From Sulfitobacter sp. (GTDB lineage: Bacteria; Pseudomonadota; Alphaproteobacteria; Rhodobacterales; Rhodobacteraceae): a stretch of DNA of 42,769 nt. Positions 18,095 to 26,547 of the stretch are shown here, in pieces. Each line of letters opens with the position of its first letter. Positions within the stretch are counted from its first letter, which is position 1. The notes under the pieces were generated by a model that was not told the origin of the DNA, searched no databases, and saw nothing but the letters and a program-made list of their open reading frames with translations. A program made the position numbers and the translations under genes. Where the stretch lies: contig JAGXHE010000052.1 of assembly GCA_024636445.1 (NCBI GenBank), positions 1 to 42,769 on the forward strand. The letters run 5' to 3'.

Positions 18095-18874
18095 ATGGAC
18101 CCGATCAAGACCCGCCGCGAAGACGGCATTTTACACGTCACGCTGGACCGCCCCAAGGCCAACGCGATCGATCTGGCGACCAGTAGGATCATGGGCGACG
18201 TGTTCGCCGGTTTTCGCGATGACCCGGACCTGCGTGTGGCGATCATTACTGGTGGGGGCGACAAGTTCTTTTGCCCCGGTTGGGATCTGAAGGCGGCTGC
18301 CGACGGCGACGAGGTGGATGCGGATTATGGCGTGGGCGGCTTTGGCGGTTTGCAGGAATTGCGCGGGCTCAACAAACCGGTGATTGCCGCCGTGAACGGT
18401 ATTTGCTGCGGGGGCGGGCTGGAACTGGCGTTGAGTGCGGATATGATTCTGGCGGCGGATCATGCGCAATTTGCCCTGCCCGAAATTCAGTCCGGGACGG
18501 TTGCGGACGCGGCCAGCGTCAAGCTGCCCAAGCGGATTCCCTATCATATCGCGATGGAATTGCTGCTGACCGGACGCTGGTTCGATGCAGCCGAGGCGCA
18601 CCGCTGGGGAATCGTGAACGAGGTTCTGCCGGGCGATGCGCTGGCCGACCGTGCGTGGGAACTGGCGCGCTTGCTCGCTTCGGGGCCGCCGCTGGTTTAC
18701 GCGGCGATCAAGGAGATCGTGCGCGATGCCGAGGATGCGAAGTTTCAGGATGCGATGAACCGGATTACCGGGCGGCAATTGCCGACGGTCGATGCGCTCT
18801 ATGCCTCCGAGGATCAGCTGGAAGGGGCGCGCGCCTTTGCCGAAAAGCGTGATCCGGTCTGGAAGGGGCGTTAA
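18095..18874 (+). CDS. Enoyl-CoA hydratase/isomerase, CaiD-like
   Basis: 259 residues starting 3 bases after the ligase stop. Crotonase motifs are present: FFCPGWDLKAAADG in the oxyanion region, CCGGGLELALSADMILAADH, and AQFALPEIQSGTVADAAS. Both catalytic-position glutamates of enoyl-CoA hydratase are kept. The overall pattern, including LPKRIPYHIAMELLLTGRWF, is closest to carnitinyl-CoA dehydratase CaiD. It would hydrate the enoyl-CoA made by the dehydrogenase. No caiB-type CoA-transferase or betaine transporter is in the window, so a carnitine role is not shown. Its TAA lies in the TTAA shared with the convergent methyltransferase. Confidence 0.9.
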   Translation: MDPIKTRREDGILHVTLDRPKANAIDLATSRIMGDVFAGFRDDPDLRVAIITGGGDKFFCPGWDLKAAADGDEVDADYGVGGFGGLQELRGLNKPVIAAVNGICCGGGLELALSADMILAADHAQFALPEIQSGTVADAASVKLPKRIPYHIAMELLLTGRWFDAAEAHRWGIVNEVLPGDALADRAWELARLLASGPPLVYAAIKEIVRDAEDAKFQDAMNRITGRQLPTVDALYASEDQLEGARAFAEKRDPVWKGR

Positions 18875-19497
18875 CGCTTGATCCAGCTGGCGACGCGGGC
18901 GCGGTCCTTGGCGTGGTCGCCGGTGGTATCGGGGCCGTAGATCGGCACATCTGTGAGCGTGAGGTCCTGAATATCAGGCTCTAAAAAGGATAGTTTCGCA
19001 GCGAACCCTTGGACCGCATAGTGTTCGGTGTTGATCGACAGCGTGATCCGTCCGCCGGGCCGGACGACGCGCATCACCTCGTCCAGTGCCTTTGGGCCGA
19101 CATGACCGGTGGTGAATGTCCCGCTGCTGACAACACCTGCATAGGTATCACGCGGCACGTCCAGACCGTGAAGGATGTCGCCGGTAAACAGGTTGCGGTA
19201 GACGCTTTTGCCGCGCTCGATCTCCAGCATTTCGGGCGAGATGTCCGTGGCATCGACGGGCGTTATGCCTTGCGCGGTCAGCGCCGCGCCGCACAGGCCG
19301 GTGCCTGCGCCCACGTCCAGAACAGGGCCTGTTCCGCGATGTTCGGCAAACAAGGATGCCACTTGCATATGCAGGATATAGCCGGTGGCGCTGGCAAAGC
19401 CGACATCATAGCTAGCGGCCCAGCGCGCATACAGCTGCTTGGAATCCTCCGGCGTTTGCAGGGCGTAGGCGGCATTCAGGTCGGGATCATCAGTCAT
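18871..19497 (-). CDS. Class I SAM-dependent methyltransferase
   Basis: 208 residues. SAM-binding motif I is VLDVGAGTGLCGAAL, followed by the acidic strand VDATDISPEMLEIER and the post-motif LDEVMRVVRPGGRITLSIN. The N-terminal YARWAASYDVGFAS is common in small-molecule methyltransferases. The substrate is unknown. It is convergent with the CaiD-like gene, the two stops sharing a TTAA tetramer, and divergent from the YeeZ-like epimerase gene. Confidence 0.87.
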   Translation of the reverse strand: MTDDPDLNAAYALQTPEDSKQLYARWAASYDVGFASATGYILHMQVASLFAEHRGTGPVLDVGAGTGLCGAALTAQGITPVDATDISPEMLEIERGKSVYRNLFTGDILHGLDVPRDTYAGVVSSGTFTTGHVGPKALDEVMRVVRPGGRITLSINTEHYAVQGFAAKLSFLEPDIQDLTLTDVPIYGPDTTGDHAKDRARVASWIKR

Positions 19498-19571
19498 GGG
19501 CCATGTTCACGCGTTAAAGCGTGCGGTTCAAGGGGCTTGAACACGGCGTCCTTGCGGGGCACCTATGGCGC

Positions 19572-20426
19572 ATGGACAAGACATTGCTTTCCTTTGGACA
19601 CGGCTATTCGGCGCGCGCATTGGCGGCGGTGCTGATCTTGCAAGGCTGGCGGGTGATTGGCACGACGCGCAGTGCGGACAAGGCGGAAGAGATTGCGCAG
19701 ACAGGCGTCGAGCCGTTGATCTGGCCGGATGGTGACGATGTGTTGCCAGCACTTGACGCGGCGTCGCATGTGTTGATCTCGGCGGGGCCTTCGGCTGATG
19801 GTGATCCTGTGTTGAACGCGCTGGGCCAAGCGATTGCCGCCAGGGCTGCTGATCTGCGCTGGGTCGGCTATCTGTCGACTACCGGCGTTTACGGTGACCA
19901 CGATGGTGATTGGGTCGACGAGGATACGGCGCTGACCCCCACGACCGAACGTGGGCAGATGCGCAAGGATGCCGAAACGGCGTGGCGCGCTGTTCCCGAT
20001 CTGCCGCTGCATATTTTTCGGCTGGCGGGCATTTATGGCCCCGGTCGCGGGCCGTTCGAAAAAGTGCGCCAAGGCATGGCGCGCCGCATCATCAAGCAGG
20101 GGCAGGTATTCTCGCGCACCCATGTCGAAGATATCGCCCAGGTTCTGGCGGCCTCGATTGCGCAGCCTGCACCGGGCACTGCCTATAACGTCTGCGATGA
20201 CGATCCTGCGCCGCCTCAAGAGGTAATCGCCCACGCGGCGACCCTGCTTGGGCTGCCGGTGCCGCCAGCAATACCGATTGAACAGGCTGACATGACACCA
20301 ATGGCACGCAGCTTTTACGCCGAAAGCAAACGTGTGCGGAACGATCGGATCAAAGAAGCGTTAGGTGTACGGCTGCGTTACCCGACTTATCGCGAAGGAC
20401 TGGCCGCCCTTTTAAACGAGGCCTGA
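19572..20426 (+). CDS. NAD-dependent epimerase/dehydratase-like protein (YeeZ type)
   Basis: 284 residues from ATG 19572. The N-terminus LLSFGHGYSARALA replaces the usual GxxGxxG with a GHGYSA loop, as in the YeeZ-like subgroup. GYLSTTGVYGDHDGDWVDE follows and then HIFRLAGIYGPGRGPFEK; the catalytic Tyr-Lys pair of classical SDRs is not evident. The function of this subgroup is not established. The next gene, ExoD, starts 9 bases later on the same strand, so co-transcription is likely. Confidence 0.82.
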   Translation: MDKTLLSFGHGYSARALAAVLILQGWRVIGTTRSADKAEEIAQTGVEPLIWPDGDDVLPALDAASHVLISAGPSADGDPVLNALGQAIAARAADLRWVGYLSTTGVYGDHDGDWVDEDTALTPTTERGQMRKDAETAWRAVPDLPLHIFRLAGIYGPGRGPFEKVRQGMARRIIKQGQVFSRTHVEDIAQVLAASIAQPAPGTAYNVCDDDPAPPQEVIAHAATLLGLPVPPAIPIEQADMTPMARSFYAESKRVRNDRIKEALGVRLRYPTYREGLAALLNEA

Positions 20427-20435
20427 TCCCAGACG

Positions 20436-21023
20436 ATGTCCATTCACAACGACAAGACCCTCACGCATCTGCTGGATGCGATTGATGACGCTGCGGAGGG
20501 CGACGTTGTATCGGTGCGCGATATTCTGGCGGCGATTGGCGACCGGTCGATCATGCCGCTTGTTCTGGCGGTGTCGATTCTGATCGTATCACCCCTGTCG
20601 GGTATCCCGACCGTGCCGACCCTGTCTTCGCTGATCTTGCTGGTGCTGATGGGTCAGGCGTTCGGACGACACCGGCGACTTTGGCTTCCTGACATTTTGC
20701 TACGTCGCGAGTTGGCGGCGCATCGGGTCCAGACGGCAACGGGATGGCTGCGCAGGCCCTGCGCGTGGCTGGACGACCATGCGCGTCCACGACTTCGGGT
20801 GCTGACGTCGGGTGTTTTGCGACCGCTGACGCTGGTGGTTTGCATGGCTGTGGCTGCGACGATGCCGTTCCTGGAAATCCTGCCGTTCGTGTCGTCATTC
20901 TCCGCAGGTGCCATCGCGATGATCTCCTTTGGCGTGCTGACGCGCGACGGGCTTTGGGTGCTGGCGGGCTATGCACAGGTCGCGGTGCTGACGTGCATCG
21001 CAGTGTGGATCTGGCCGGGTTAG
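20436..21023 (+). CDS. exoD: ExoD-family membrane protein
   Basis: 195 residues. A soluble N-terminus (LTHLLDAIDDAAEGDVVSVRDILAAIGDRS) is followed by about four membrane segments, beginning with MPLVLAVSILIVSPLSGIPT, a signature region of the ExoD family. In rhizobia ExoD affects exopolysaccharide production and alkali tolerance; the biochemical role is unknown. It is distant from the polysaccharide genes at the left end. It is convergent with dxs, with 7 bases between. Confidence 0.87.
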   Translation: MSIHNDKTLTHLLDAIDDAAEGDVVSVRDILAAIGDRSIMPLVLAVSILIVSPLSGIPTVPTLSSLILLVLMGQAFGRHRRLWLPDILLRRELAAHRVQTATGWLRRPCAWLDDHARPRLRVLTSGVLRPLTLVVCMAVAATMPFLEILPFVSSFSAGAIAMISFGVLTRDGLWVLAGYAQVAVLTCIAVWIWPG

Positions 21024-21030
21024 AGCCTGC

Positions 21031-22959
21031 TTACGCCCGTTCCGCACCGATCTGCGAGACTCCCAGAACGTCCAGCACCTTGGCCTCGATGTCCTTGGCG
21101 CTGAGCCGGGCCGTGGCATACATATCGGCAGGGCTGGATTGATCGATGAACGTATCGGGCAGGACCATCGAGCGGAATTTCAGGCCTTGGTCAAACACGC
21201 CCTCATCCGCCAAAAGCTGTGCCACATGGCTGCCGAAACCACCGATGGCGCCCTCTTCAATGGTGATCAGCGCCTCGTGATCGGCGGCCAGTTGCAGGAT
21301 CATGTCGCGGTCCAGAGGTTTGGCAAAGCGGGCGTCGGCGACAGTCGGGGTGATCCCCTTGGCCATCAGACCTTCGCAGGCGGTCTCGACTTCGCTCAGG
21401 CGGGTGCCGAACGACAGGATCGCCACGCGTCTGCCTTCGCGGATCATCCGGCCCTTGCCGATTTCCAGCGGGGTGCCGCGTTCGGGCATCTCGACGCCGG
21501 TGCCTTCGCCACGCGGAAAGCGGAATGCGATGGGTCCGTCATCATGCGCGGCGGCGGTGGCGACCATATGCGCAAGTTCGGCCTCGTCTGCGGCGGCCAT
21601 CACCACGAAACCGGGCAGGTTGGCCAGAAAGGCCACGTCGAAGGCGCCCGCATGCGTGGCACCATCGGCACCCACAAGGCCCGCACGGTCGATGGCAAAG
21701 CGCACCGGCAGCCGCTGGATCGCCACGTCGTGCACAACCTGATCGTAACCGCGCTGCAAAAAGGTCGAGTACATCGTGCAGAACGGCTTCATCCCGCCCG
21801 CAGCCAGCGCCGCCGAGAATGTCACGCCGTGCTGTTCGGCGATCCCCACGTCAAAGCAGCGGCTGGGGTAACGCTCGGCAAAAAGGTTCAGGCCGGTGCC
21901 ATCGGGCATCGCCGCCGTCACCGCGCAGATCTTGTCGTCGTCGGCCGCTTCTTTCATCAGGTGCTGGGCAAAGACGCTGGTGTAGCTCGGCGCGTTGCTG
22001 GGGGCCTTTTTCTGCTCTCCAGTGATCACGTCGAACTTGGCACGGGCGTGGCCCCGGTCGGCGGATTCTTCTGCCGGAGCGTAGCCTTTGCCCTTTTTGG
22101 TCAGCACATGAATCAGGATCGGGCCGGTCGCCCGTGCCTTGACCGTGCGCAGGACCGGCAGCAACTGGTCGAGATCGTGCCCGTCGATTGGGCCAAGGTA
22201 GGAAAAGCCAAGCTGTTCGAACAGAGTGCCGCCAACCGTCATGCCCTTGAGGATGTCCTTGGCGCGCCGCGCGCCTTCGCGGAAAGGATGCGGCAGCAGG
22301 CTGACGGCCCCTTTGGCGGCGGCTTTGAAATCCTGAAACGGCTCTTCGGCATAGAGACGGGACAGATAGGACGACATCGCGCCCACCGGCGGGGCGATCG
22401 ACATTTCGTTGTCGTTCAGGATCACGATCAGCCGTTTGCCCAGATCGCCCGCGTTGTTCATCGCCTCGTAGGCCATGCCGGCGCTCATGCTGCCGTCGCC
22501 GATCACGGCGATTGCGTCGCCCAGTCCTTCGGGCGTGACGCCGCCCAGATCACGCGCCACGGCAAAGCCGAGAGCGGCGCTGATCGACGTGCTGGAATGC
22601 GCCGCGCCGAAAGGGTCATAGGGGGATTCGCTGCGTTTTGTGAACCCCGACAGCCCGCCCTTCTGGCGCAGGGTGCGGATACGGTCGCGGCGTTCTGTCA
22701 GGATCTTGTGCGGATAGCATTGATGTCCCACGTCCCAGACTATCTTGTCGCGGGGGGTGTCAAAAACGGCATGCAAGGCCACGGTCAGCTCCACCACACC
22801 CAGACCCGCACCCAGATGACCGCCGGTCACCGATACCGCAGACACGGTTTCGGTGCGCAACTCATCGGCCAGCTGCAACAATTGCGCATCGCTGAGACGC
22901 TTCATGTCAGCGGGGCGCTGGATGGTGTCCAGCAAGGGGGTCTTTGGGCGGTCCGTCAT
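21031..22959 (-). CDS. dxs: 1-deoxy-D-xylulose-5-phosphate synthase
   Basis: 642 residues from ATG 22959, which has GAAGG 7 bases upstream; ATG 22977, overlapping the ispA stop by ATGA, is an alternative. TPP-binding and catalytic motifs are clear: [48 protein letters not shown], and the transketolase C-terminal domain. The enzyme joins pyruvate and glyceraldehyde 3-phosphate to make deoxyxylulose 5-phosphate, the entry of the MEP isoprenoid pathway. It depends on thiamine diphosphate, which links it to the thiamine uptake operon in the same window. It is last in xseB-ispA-dxs. Confidence 0.97.
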   Translation of the reverse strand: MTDRPKTPLLDTIQRPADMKRLSDAQLLQLADELRTETVSAVSVTGGHLGAGLGVVELTVALHAVFDTPRDKIVWDVGHQCYPHKILTERRDRIRTLRQKGGLSGFTKRSESPYDPFGAAHSSTSISAALGFAVARDLGGVTPEGLGDAIAVIGDGSMSAGMAYEAMNNAGDLGKRLIVILNDNEMSIAPPVGAMSSYLSRLYAEEPFQDFKAAAKGAVSLLPHPFREGARRAKDILKGMTVGGTLFEQLGFSYLGPIDGHDLDQLLPVLRTVKARATGPILIHVLTKKGKGYAPAEESADRGHARAKFDVITGEQKKAPSNAPSYTSVFAQHLMKEAADDDKICAVTAAMPDGTGLNLFAERYPSRCFDVGIAEQHGVTFSAALAAGGMKPFCTMYSTFLQRGYDQVVHDVAIQRLPVRFAIDRAGLVGADGATHAGAFDVAFLANLPGFVVMAAADEAELAHMVATAAAHDDGPIAFRFPRGEGTGVEMPERGTPLEIGKGRMIREGRRVAILSFGTRLSEVETACEGLMAKGITPTVADARFAKPLDRDMILQLAADHEALITIEEGAIGGFGSHVAQLLADEGVFDQGLKFRSMVLPDTFIDQSSPADMYATARLSAKDIEAKVLDVLGVSQIGAERA

Positions 22960-22973
22960 AGTGCGGCCTTCTG

Positions 22974-23834
22974 TCATTTCTCTCGGCGGATGACAAATGC
23001 GGCGGTTTCGCGCAGCACATCAGCATCCGGTCCGTATGTATCTAGGGCATCGCAGGCAGATTGCACCAACTCGGCTGCCCGCCTTTTCGCACCGTCAAGG
23101 CCAAGCAGCGACACAAAGGTGGCCTTGCCCGCATCGGCGTCCTTGCGGGTGGCCTTGCCGATGGTGGTGGCGTCACCCGTCACGTCCAGCACATCGTCGG
23201 CGATCTGAAAGGCCAGACCCAACGCACGCGCATAGTCGCGCAGCGGTGTCGGATCGGCCCCGGCCATGCGGGCCCCGGCGCAGGCCGACCATTCGATCAG
23301 CGCGCCGGTTTTGCCGTGTTGCAGGTATTCGATCTGGTTCAGTGTCAGCGGCACATCCGCAGTCTCGGCGGCAATGTCCAGCGCCTGACCCAGCACCATG
23401 CCGCGTTGCCCCGCGGCCATTGCCAGCGTGTGTGCCAGATCGGCGCGGGCGGGGCCTACTTTGGTGTGTGTGACCAGCTCAAAGCTAAACGCGTGCAGCG
23501 CGTCGCCGGCAAGTATGGCGGTGGCCTCGTCCCATTTCACATGCACCGTTGGCTGTCCCCGGCGCAGATCATCATTGTCCATACTGGGCAGATCGTCGTG
23601 CACCAGCGAATAAGCGTGCATCGCTTCGATCCCGGTGGCGGGCCAGAGCGCTGCGGCAGGGGACACCCCATGCAGCCGCGCCGATTCCAGCACCAGAAAA
23701 CCGCGCAGCCGTTTGCCGCCCTTGGTGGCGTGCGCCATCGCATGGGTTACAGGCACATCGTCCAGACCGCTTAAAACGGTGTCGAAATGCGATTGTATTT
23801 GCGTTGCGGCCTGTGCCAGCCGGACGGAAAACAT
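22974..23834 (-). CDS. ispA: Polyprenyl (farnesyl/geranyl) diphosphate synthase
   Basis: 286 residues. The first aspartate-rich motif is [14 protein letters not shown] and the second [13 protein letters not shown], with [13 protein letters not shown] upstream; the layout is that of short-chain trans-prenyl synthases. It condenses isopentenyl diphosphate with allylic diphosphates to form the C15 precursor used for quinones and other lipids. It lies 4 bases after xseB and abuts dxs, the usual alphaproteobacterial order. Chain length is inferred from size and context. Confidence 0.94.
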   Translation of the reverse strand: MFSVRLAQAATQIQSHFDTVLSGLDDVPVTHAMAHATKGGKRLRGFLVLESARLHGVSPAAALWPATGIEAMHAYSLVHDDLPSMDNDDLRRGQPTVHVKWDEATAILAGDALHAFSFELVTHTKVGPARADLAHTLAMAAGQRGMVLGQALDIAAETADVPLTLNQIEYLQHGKTGALIEWSACAGARMAGADPTPLRDYARALGLAFQIADDVLDVTGDATTIGKATRKDADAGKATFVSLLGLDGAKRRAAELVQSACDALDTYGPDADVLRETAAFVIRREK

Positions 23835-23838
23835 TGCC

Positions 23839-24081
23839 TTACTGGATGTCGACAGGCGCGGTGCCGGTGGGGTTGCCGTCGCTGTCCAGCGTGATGGCGG
23901 CGACTTTTTCCTCGGCTTCTTTCAGCTTGGCCTCGCAGCGGGCTTTGAGGGCCGCACCGCGTTCATAAAGCGTAATCGACTGGTCCAGCGCCACGTCGCC
24001 GCGTTCAAGCTGGCCCAGAACCTGCTCCAGTTCGGCCATCGCCTGTTCAAAGCTCATCTCGTTCACGGGTGTGTCAGTCAT
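23839..24081 (-). CDS. xseB: Exodeoxyribonuclease VII small subunit
   Basis: 80 residues, normal for XseB. The characteristic helical stretch is SFEQAMAELEQVLGQLERGD, then LDQSITLYERGAALKARCE. It forms exonuclease VII with XseA, which is not in the window. It is the first gene of the operon with ispA and dxs. The 97 bases upstream (24082-24178) hold no recognisable gene or clear terminator. Confidence 0.94.
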   Translation of the reverse strand: MTDTPVNEMSFEQAMAELEQVLGQLERGDVALDQSITLYERGAALKARCEAKLKEAEEKVAAITLDSDGNPTGTAPVDIQ

Positions 24082-24178
24082 TGCGCCGGGGCCTCATATC
24101 AATTCACTGCGCAGCATAGCGGCCTTCGCGAGGCGATGCCAGCCGAACGACCGTCAGTTTTTACTCAGTTTCGCCCGC

Positions 24179-24880
24179 TTAGTCCGGGGCCAGCATATAG
24201 CCCGCGCCGCGCACCGTTTGCAGGTATCGCGGCTGCTTGGGGTCGCTTTCCAGCTTGCGGCGCAAACGGGTGATCTGAACATCGACGGCGCGTTCCTGCG
24301 CCTGCCCACGGTCACGGCCCAGCTCTTCGACCAGTTTGGCGCGGCTGATCGGGTTGCCGGGCTGGGCCGAGAAAATCTTCATCAGCAGCATCTCGGTGCC
24401 GGTCAGGCGCACGATATCCTGACCCTGCCACATCTCGCCGCGTTCCAGATCATAGCGGATGTCGCCCAGATGCAGGATCTTGGGGATGCTGTCGGAGGCA
24501 GGGGTTTCCGGCATCCGTCGCAACACGGCGTTGATGCGCAGCAGCAGCTCCTTGGGCTCGAACGGTTTGGGCAGGTAATCGTCAGCGCCTGCCTCGAACC
24601 CTTCGATGCGGGCGTCGGTCTCGCCGCGTGCGGTCAGCAGCAGGATCGGCGTGGTCTTGGTTTCGCGCAGCGACCGGCACAGGCTGAGGCCGTCTTCTCC
24701 GGGCATCATCACGTCCAGAATGATCATGTCAAAGTCGAGACCCGTAAGGATGCGCCGCGCATGTTGCGCATCGCGGGCAGCAGTGACCAGAAAGCCGTTT
24801 CGTATCAGAAATTTCTGCAACAGCGTACGGATGCGTTCGTCGTCGTCGACAACCAGCAGGTGCGCGTCAAAATCGCTCAT
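24179..24880 (-). CDS. petR: OmpR-family response regulator, PetR-like
   Basis: 233 residues. The receiver domain has the acidic pocket VVDDDER, phospho-acceptor Asp in IILDVMMPGEDG, the Thr in LLTARGE and Lys in LPKPFEPKEL. The C-terminal winged helix ends with DVQITRLRRKLESDPKQPRY. The pair with a MarR-type gene upstream, joined by ATGA, matches petP-petR of Rhodobacter capsulatus, where petR is essential and was found next to the bc1 operon. Here petABC is about 11 kb away. No sensor kinase adjoins it. Confidence 0.88.
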   Translation of the reverse strand: MSDFDAHLLVVDDDERIRTLLQKFLIRNGFLVTAARDAQHARRILTGLDFDMIILDVMMPGEDGLSLCRSLRETKTTPILLLTARGETDARIEGFEAGADDYLPKPFEPKELLLRINAVLRRMPETPASDSIPKILHLGDIRYDLERGEMWQGQDIVRLTGTEMLLMKIFSAQPGNPISRAKLVEELGRDRGQAQERAVDVQITRLRRKLESDPKQPRYLQTVRGAGYMLAPD

Positions 24881-25389
24881 GTGCCATTTTCCTTGAGACG
24901 GGCATAGGCGCGGCGCATCTCTGGGTCCATCATCGCCTCAAGCACCCTGCGAAAACCGCCCACTGCGTCTGGTCCGGCCTCGCGAAACGCCGTGCGCATA
25001 CGGGCGCGTTGGGCGTCGGACAGTTGCTGTTCCAGCGCGCGACCCGCATCGGTCAGATACAGATGACGTTCGCGTTTGTCGCTGTGGCCCACGCGGCTTT
25101 CGACCAGCCCGTCGGCGATCAATGTCCGCAGCACGCGGTTCAGCGACTGTTTTGTCACGCCGAGAATGTTCAGCAAATTGTTCACCGTGGTGCCCGGTGC
25201 GCGATTGATGAAGTGTACCGCCCGGTGGTGCGCACGCCCATATTCCATGTCTGTCAGAATACGGTCGGGATCGGCGGTAAATCCGCGATAAGCAAAGAAC
25301 ATCGCCTCAATACCCTGCCGCAGTTGTTCGTCTGTCAGAAACAGCAGGCTTTCGCCTCCCAGTCCCGCGCCCATGCCGGTGTCGCGCAT
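24877..25389 (-). CDS. petP: MarR-family regulator, PetP-like
   Basis: 170 residues. The MarR winged helix is visible as INRAPGTTVNNLLNILGVTK, QSLNRVLRTLIADGLVESRV and the wing HSDKRERHLYLTDAGR. Its stop overlaps the start of the petR-like gene by ATGA, as expected of a petPR unit. It is divergent from ilvE, and the 159-base gap between them contains a good promoter with a dyad, a candidate site for autoregulation. Ligand and targets are unknown. Confidence 0.86.
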   Translation of the reverse strand: MRDTGMGAGLGGESLLFLTDEQLRQGIEAMFFAYRGFTADPDRILTDMEYGRAHHRAVHFINRAPGTTVNNLLNILGVTKQSLNRVLRTLIADGLVESRVGHSDKRERHLYLTDAGRALEQQLSDAQRARMRTAFREAGPDAVGGFRRVLEAMMDPEMRRAYARLKENGT

Positions 25390-25439
25390 AAATGGTGCCT
25401 CGCTCGTCCCTCGGTAAAATTCAGCTTACGTCAGTGTTG

Positions 25440-25468
25440 TTGACATTCCAATAGCCAAGGGCTATCGA
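25440..25468 (+). promoter_or_regulatory. Sigma-70-type promoter of ilvE with overlapping dyad
   Basis: TTGACA at 25440-25445, a 17-base spacer and TATCGA at 25463-25468 make a near-consensus promoter directed to ilvE. A perfect dyad (ATAGCC, AAG, GGCTAT) at 25451-25465 covers the spacer and the first three bases of the -10, so a protein bound there would block transcription. MarR proteins use such dyads; PetP is the nearest candidate. Confidence 0.6.
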
Positions 25469-25548
25469 TTCTCGTGTTTTGCGCAATAAAGTGTCCGCAC
25501 CGGTCATAAATGCGCAATATTAGGAAAACAGCTAAAAGGATGTGACCG

Positions 25549-26418
25549 ATGTCTGGCGCATATGATGATCGTGACGGCAAGATCTGGATGGATGGTAAAC
25601 TGATCGAATGGCGCGACGCAAATGTCCATATTCTGACGCATGCCTTACACTACGCATCCTCGGTCTTTGAAGGCGAGCGGTGCTATGATGGCAAAGTGTT
25701 CAAAAGCCGCGAACATTCGCAGCGTCTGCTGAAGTCGGGCGAGCTGATGGATATGGCTATCCCCTATACCGTGGACGAGATCGAAGCCGCCAAGCGCGCG
25801 ACGCTGGATGCCAACGGTCTGACCAACGCCTATCTGCGCGTTGTGGCATTCCGGGGTGCGGGCGAAGACATGGGTGTCGCCGCCTCGCGCAACCCGATCC
25901 GCATGGCGGTGACGGCGTGGGAATGGGGCAACTATTACGGCGACGCCAAGATGAAAGGCGCCAAGCTGGACATCGCCAAATGGAAACGCCCCAGCCCCGA
26001 AACCATCCCTGTCGCGGCCAAGGCTGCGGGTCTCTACATGATCTGCACCATGTCCAAACACGCCGCCGAAGCCAAAGGGTGCTCGGACGCCATGTTCCTG
26101 GATTATCGCGGCTATGTGGCCGAAGCGACAGGTGCCAACATCTTCTTCATCAAGGACGGCGAAGTGCACACGCCGCTGGCGGATTCGATCCTGAACGGTC
26201 TGACCCGCCAGACGGTCATCGGCATGCTGAAAGACCGCCAGATCAAGGTGCATGAACGTCACATCATGCCCGAAGAGCTGGAAGGCTTTGAGCAGTGCTT
26301 TTTGACCGGATCGGCAGCCGAGGTGACGCCCGTGGGCCAGATCGGTGACTATAATTTCGAGGTGGGCACGCTGACGCGTGAAATCTCGGAAGGTTACGAA
26401 AAGCTGGTCCGCAGCTGA
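25549..26418 (+). CDS. ilvE: Branched-chain amino-acid aminotransferase
   Basis: 289 residues, fold-type IV PLP enzyme. THALHYASSVFEGERCYDGK near the N-terminus is the family hallmark. The PLP lysine is in PVAAKAAGLYM, the loop FLDYRGYVAEATGANIFF is typical, and FLTGSAAEVTPV closes the phosphate site. It interconverts branched-chain amino acids and their 2-oxo acids with glutamate/2-oxoglutarate. It stands alone on the forward strand with its own promoter, and a repeat and hairpin terminator follow. D-amino-acid transaminase is a less likely alternative. Confidence 0.94.
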   Translation: MSGAYDDRDGKIWMDGKLIEWRDANVHILTHALHYASSVFEGERCYDGKVFKSREHSQRLLKSGELMDMAIPYTVDEIEAAKRATLDANGLTNAYLRVVAFRGAGEDMGVAASRNPIRMAVTAWEWGNYYGDAKMKGAKLDIAKWKRPSPETIPVAAKAAGLYMICTMSKHAAEAKGCSDAMFLDYRGYVAEATGANIFFIKDGEVHTPLADSILNGLTRQTVIGMLKDRQIKVHERHIMPEELEGFEQCFLTGSAAEVTPVGQIGDYNFEVGTLTREISEGYEKLVRS

Positions 26419-26452
26419 TTGGACGGGGGCTCCGGCAAGTTTTTTATAAAAA

Positions 26453-26508
26453 GGGGCTCTGCCCCCGGCGCTTTGCGCCTCCCCCGGAGTTTCAGGGGCA
26501 AGATGAAG
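26453..26508 (+). repeat. Dispersed GC-rich intergenic repeat, copy 2
   Basis: A 56-base element with the same order of parts as copy 1: a GGGGC/GCCCC stem, a short GC palindrome (GGCGCTTTGCGCC), a C-run and an end in AAGATGAAG. It lies 34 bases after the ilvE stop and just ahead of a strong hairpin. Such elements recur behind genes in Rhodobacterales genomes as I recall; a genome search would settle this. Confidence 0.7.
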
Positions 26509-26511
26509 ATG

Positions 26512-26541
26512 CGGGCGCGGGTTTATGACACCCCGCGCCCG
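26512..26541. terminator. Strong hairpin between convergent ilvE and cyclase genes
   Basis: A perfect 10-base-pair GC stem (arms 26512-26521 and 26532-26541) with a 10-base loop, followed on the forward strand by TTTG. It sits 7 bases after the cyclase stop on the reverse strand and could serve both genes. Confidence 0.65.
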
Positions 26542-26547
26542 TTTGAT

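Noticed and set aside
14840-18874. DMSP demethylation genes dmdBCD
   Set aside because: The ligase is NDP-forming and fused, not the AMP-forming DmdB type, and a class II aldolase heads the operon.
21139-23208. A 689-codon open frame on the forward strand opposite dxs and ispA
   Set aside because: It is antisense to two clear genes with full domain motifs; its protein is His/Gln/Arg-rich without a recognisable domain, typical of shadow frames in GC-rich DNA.
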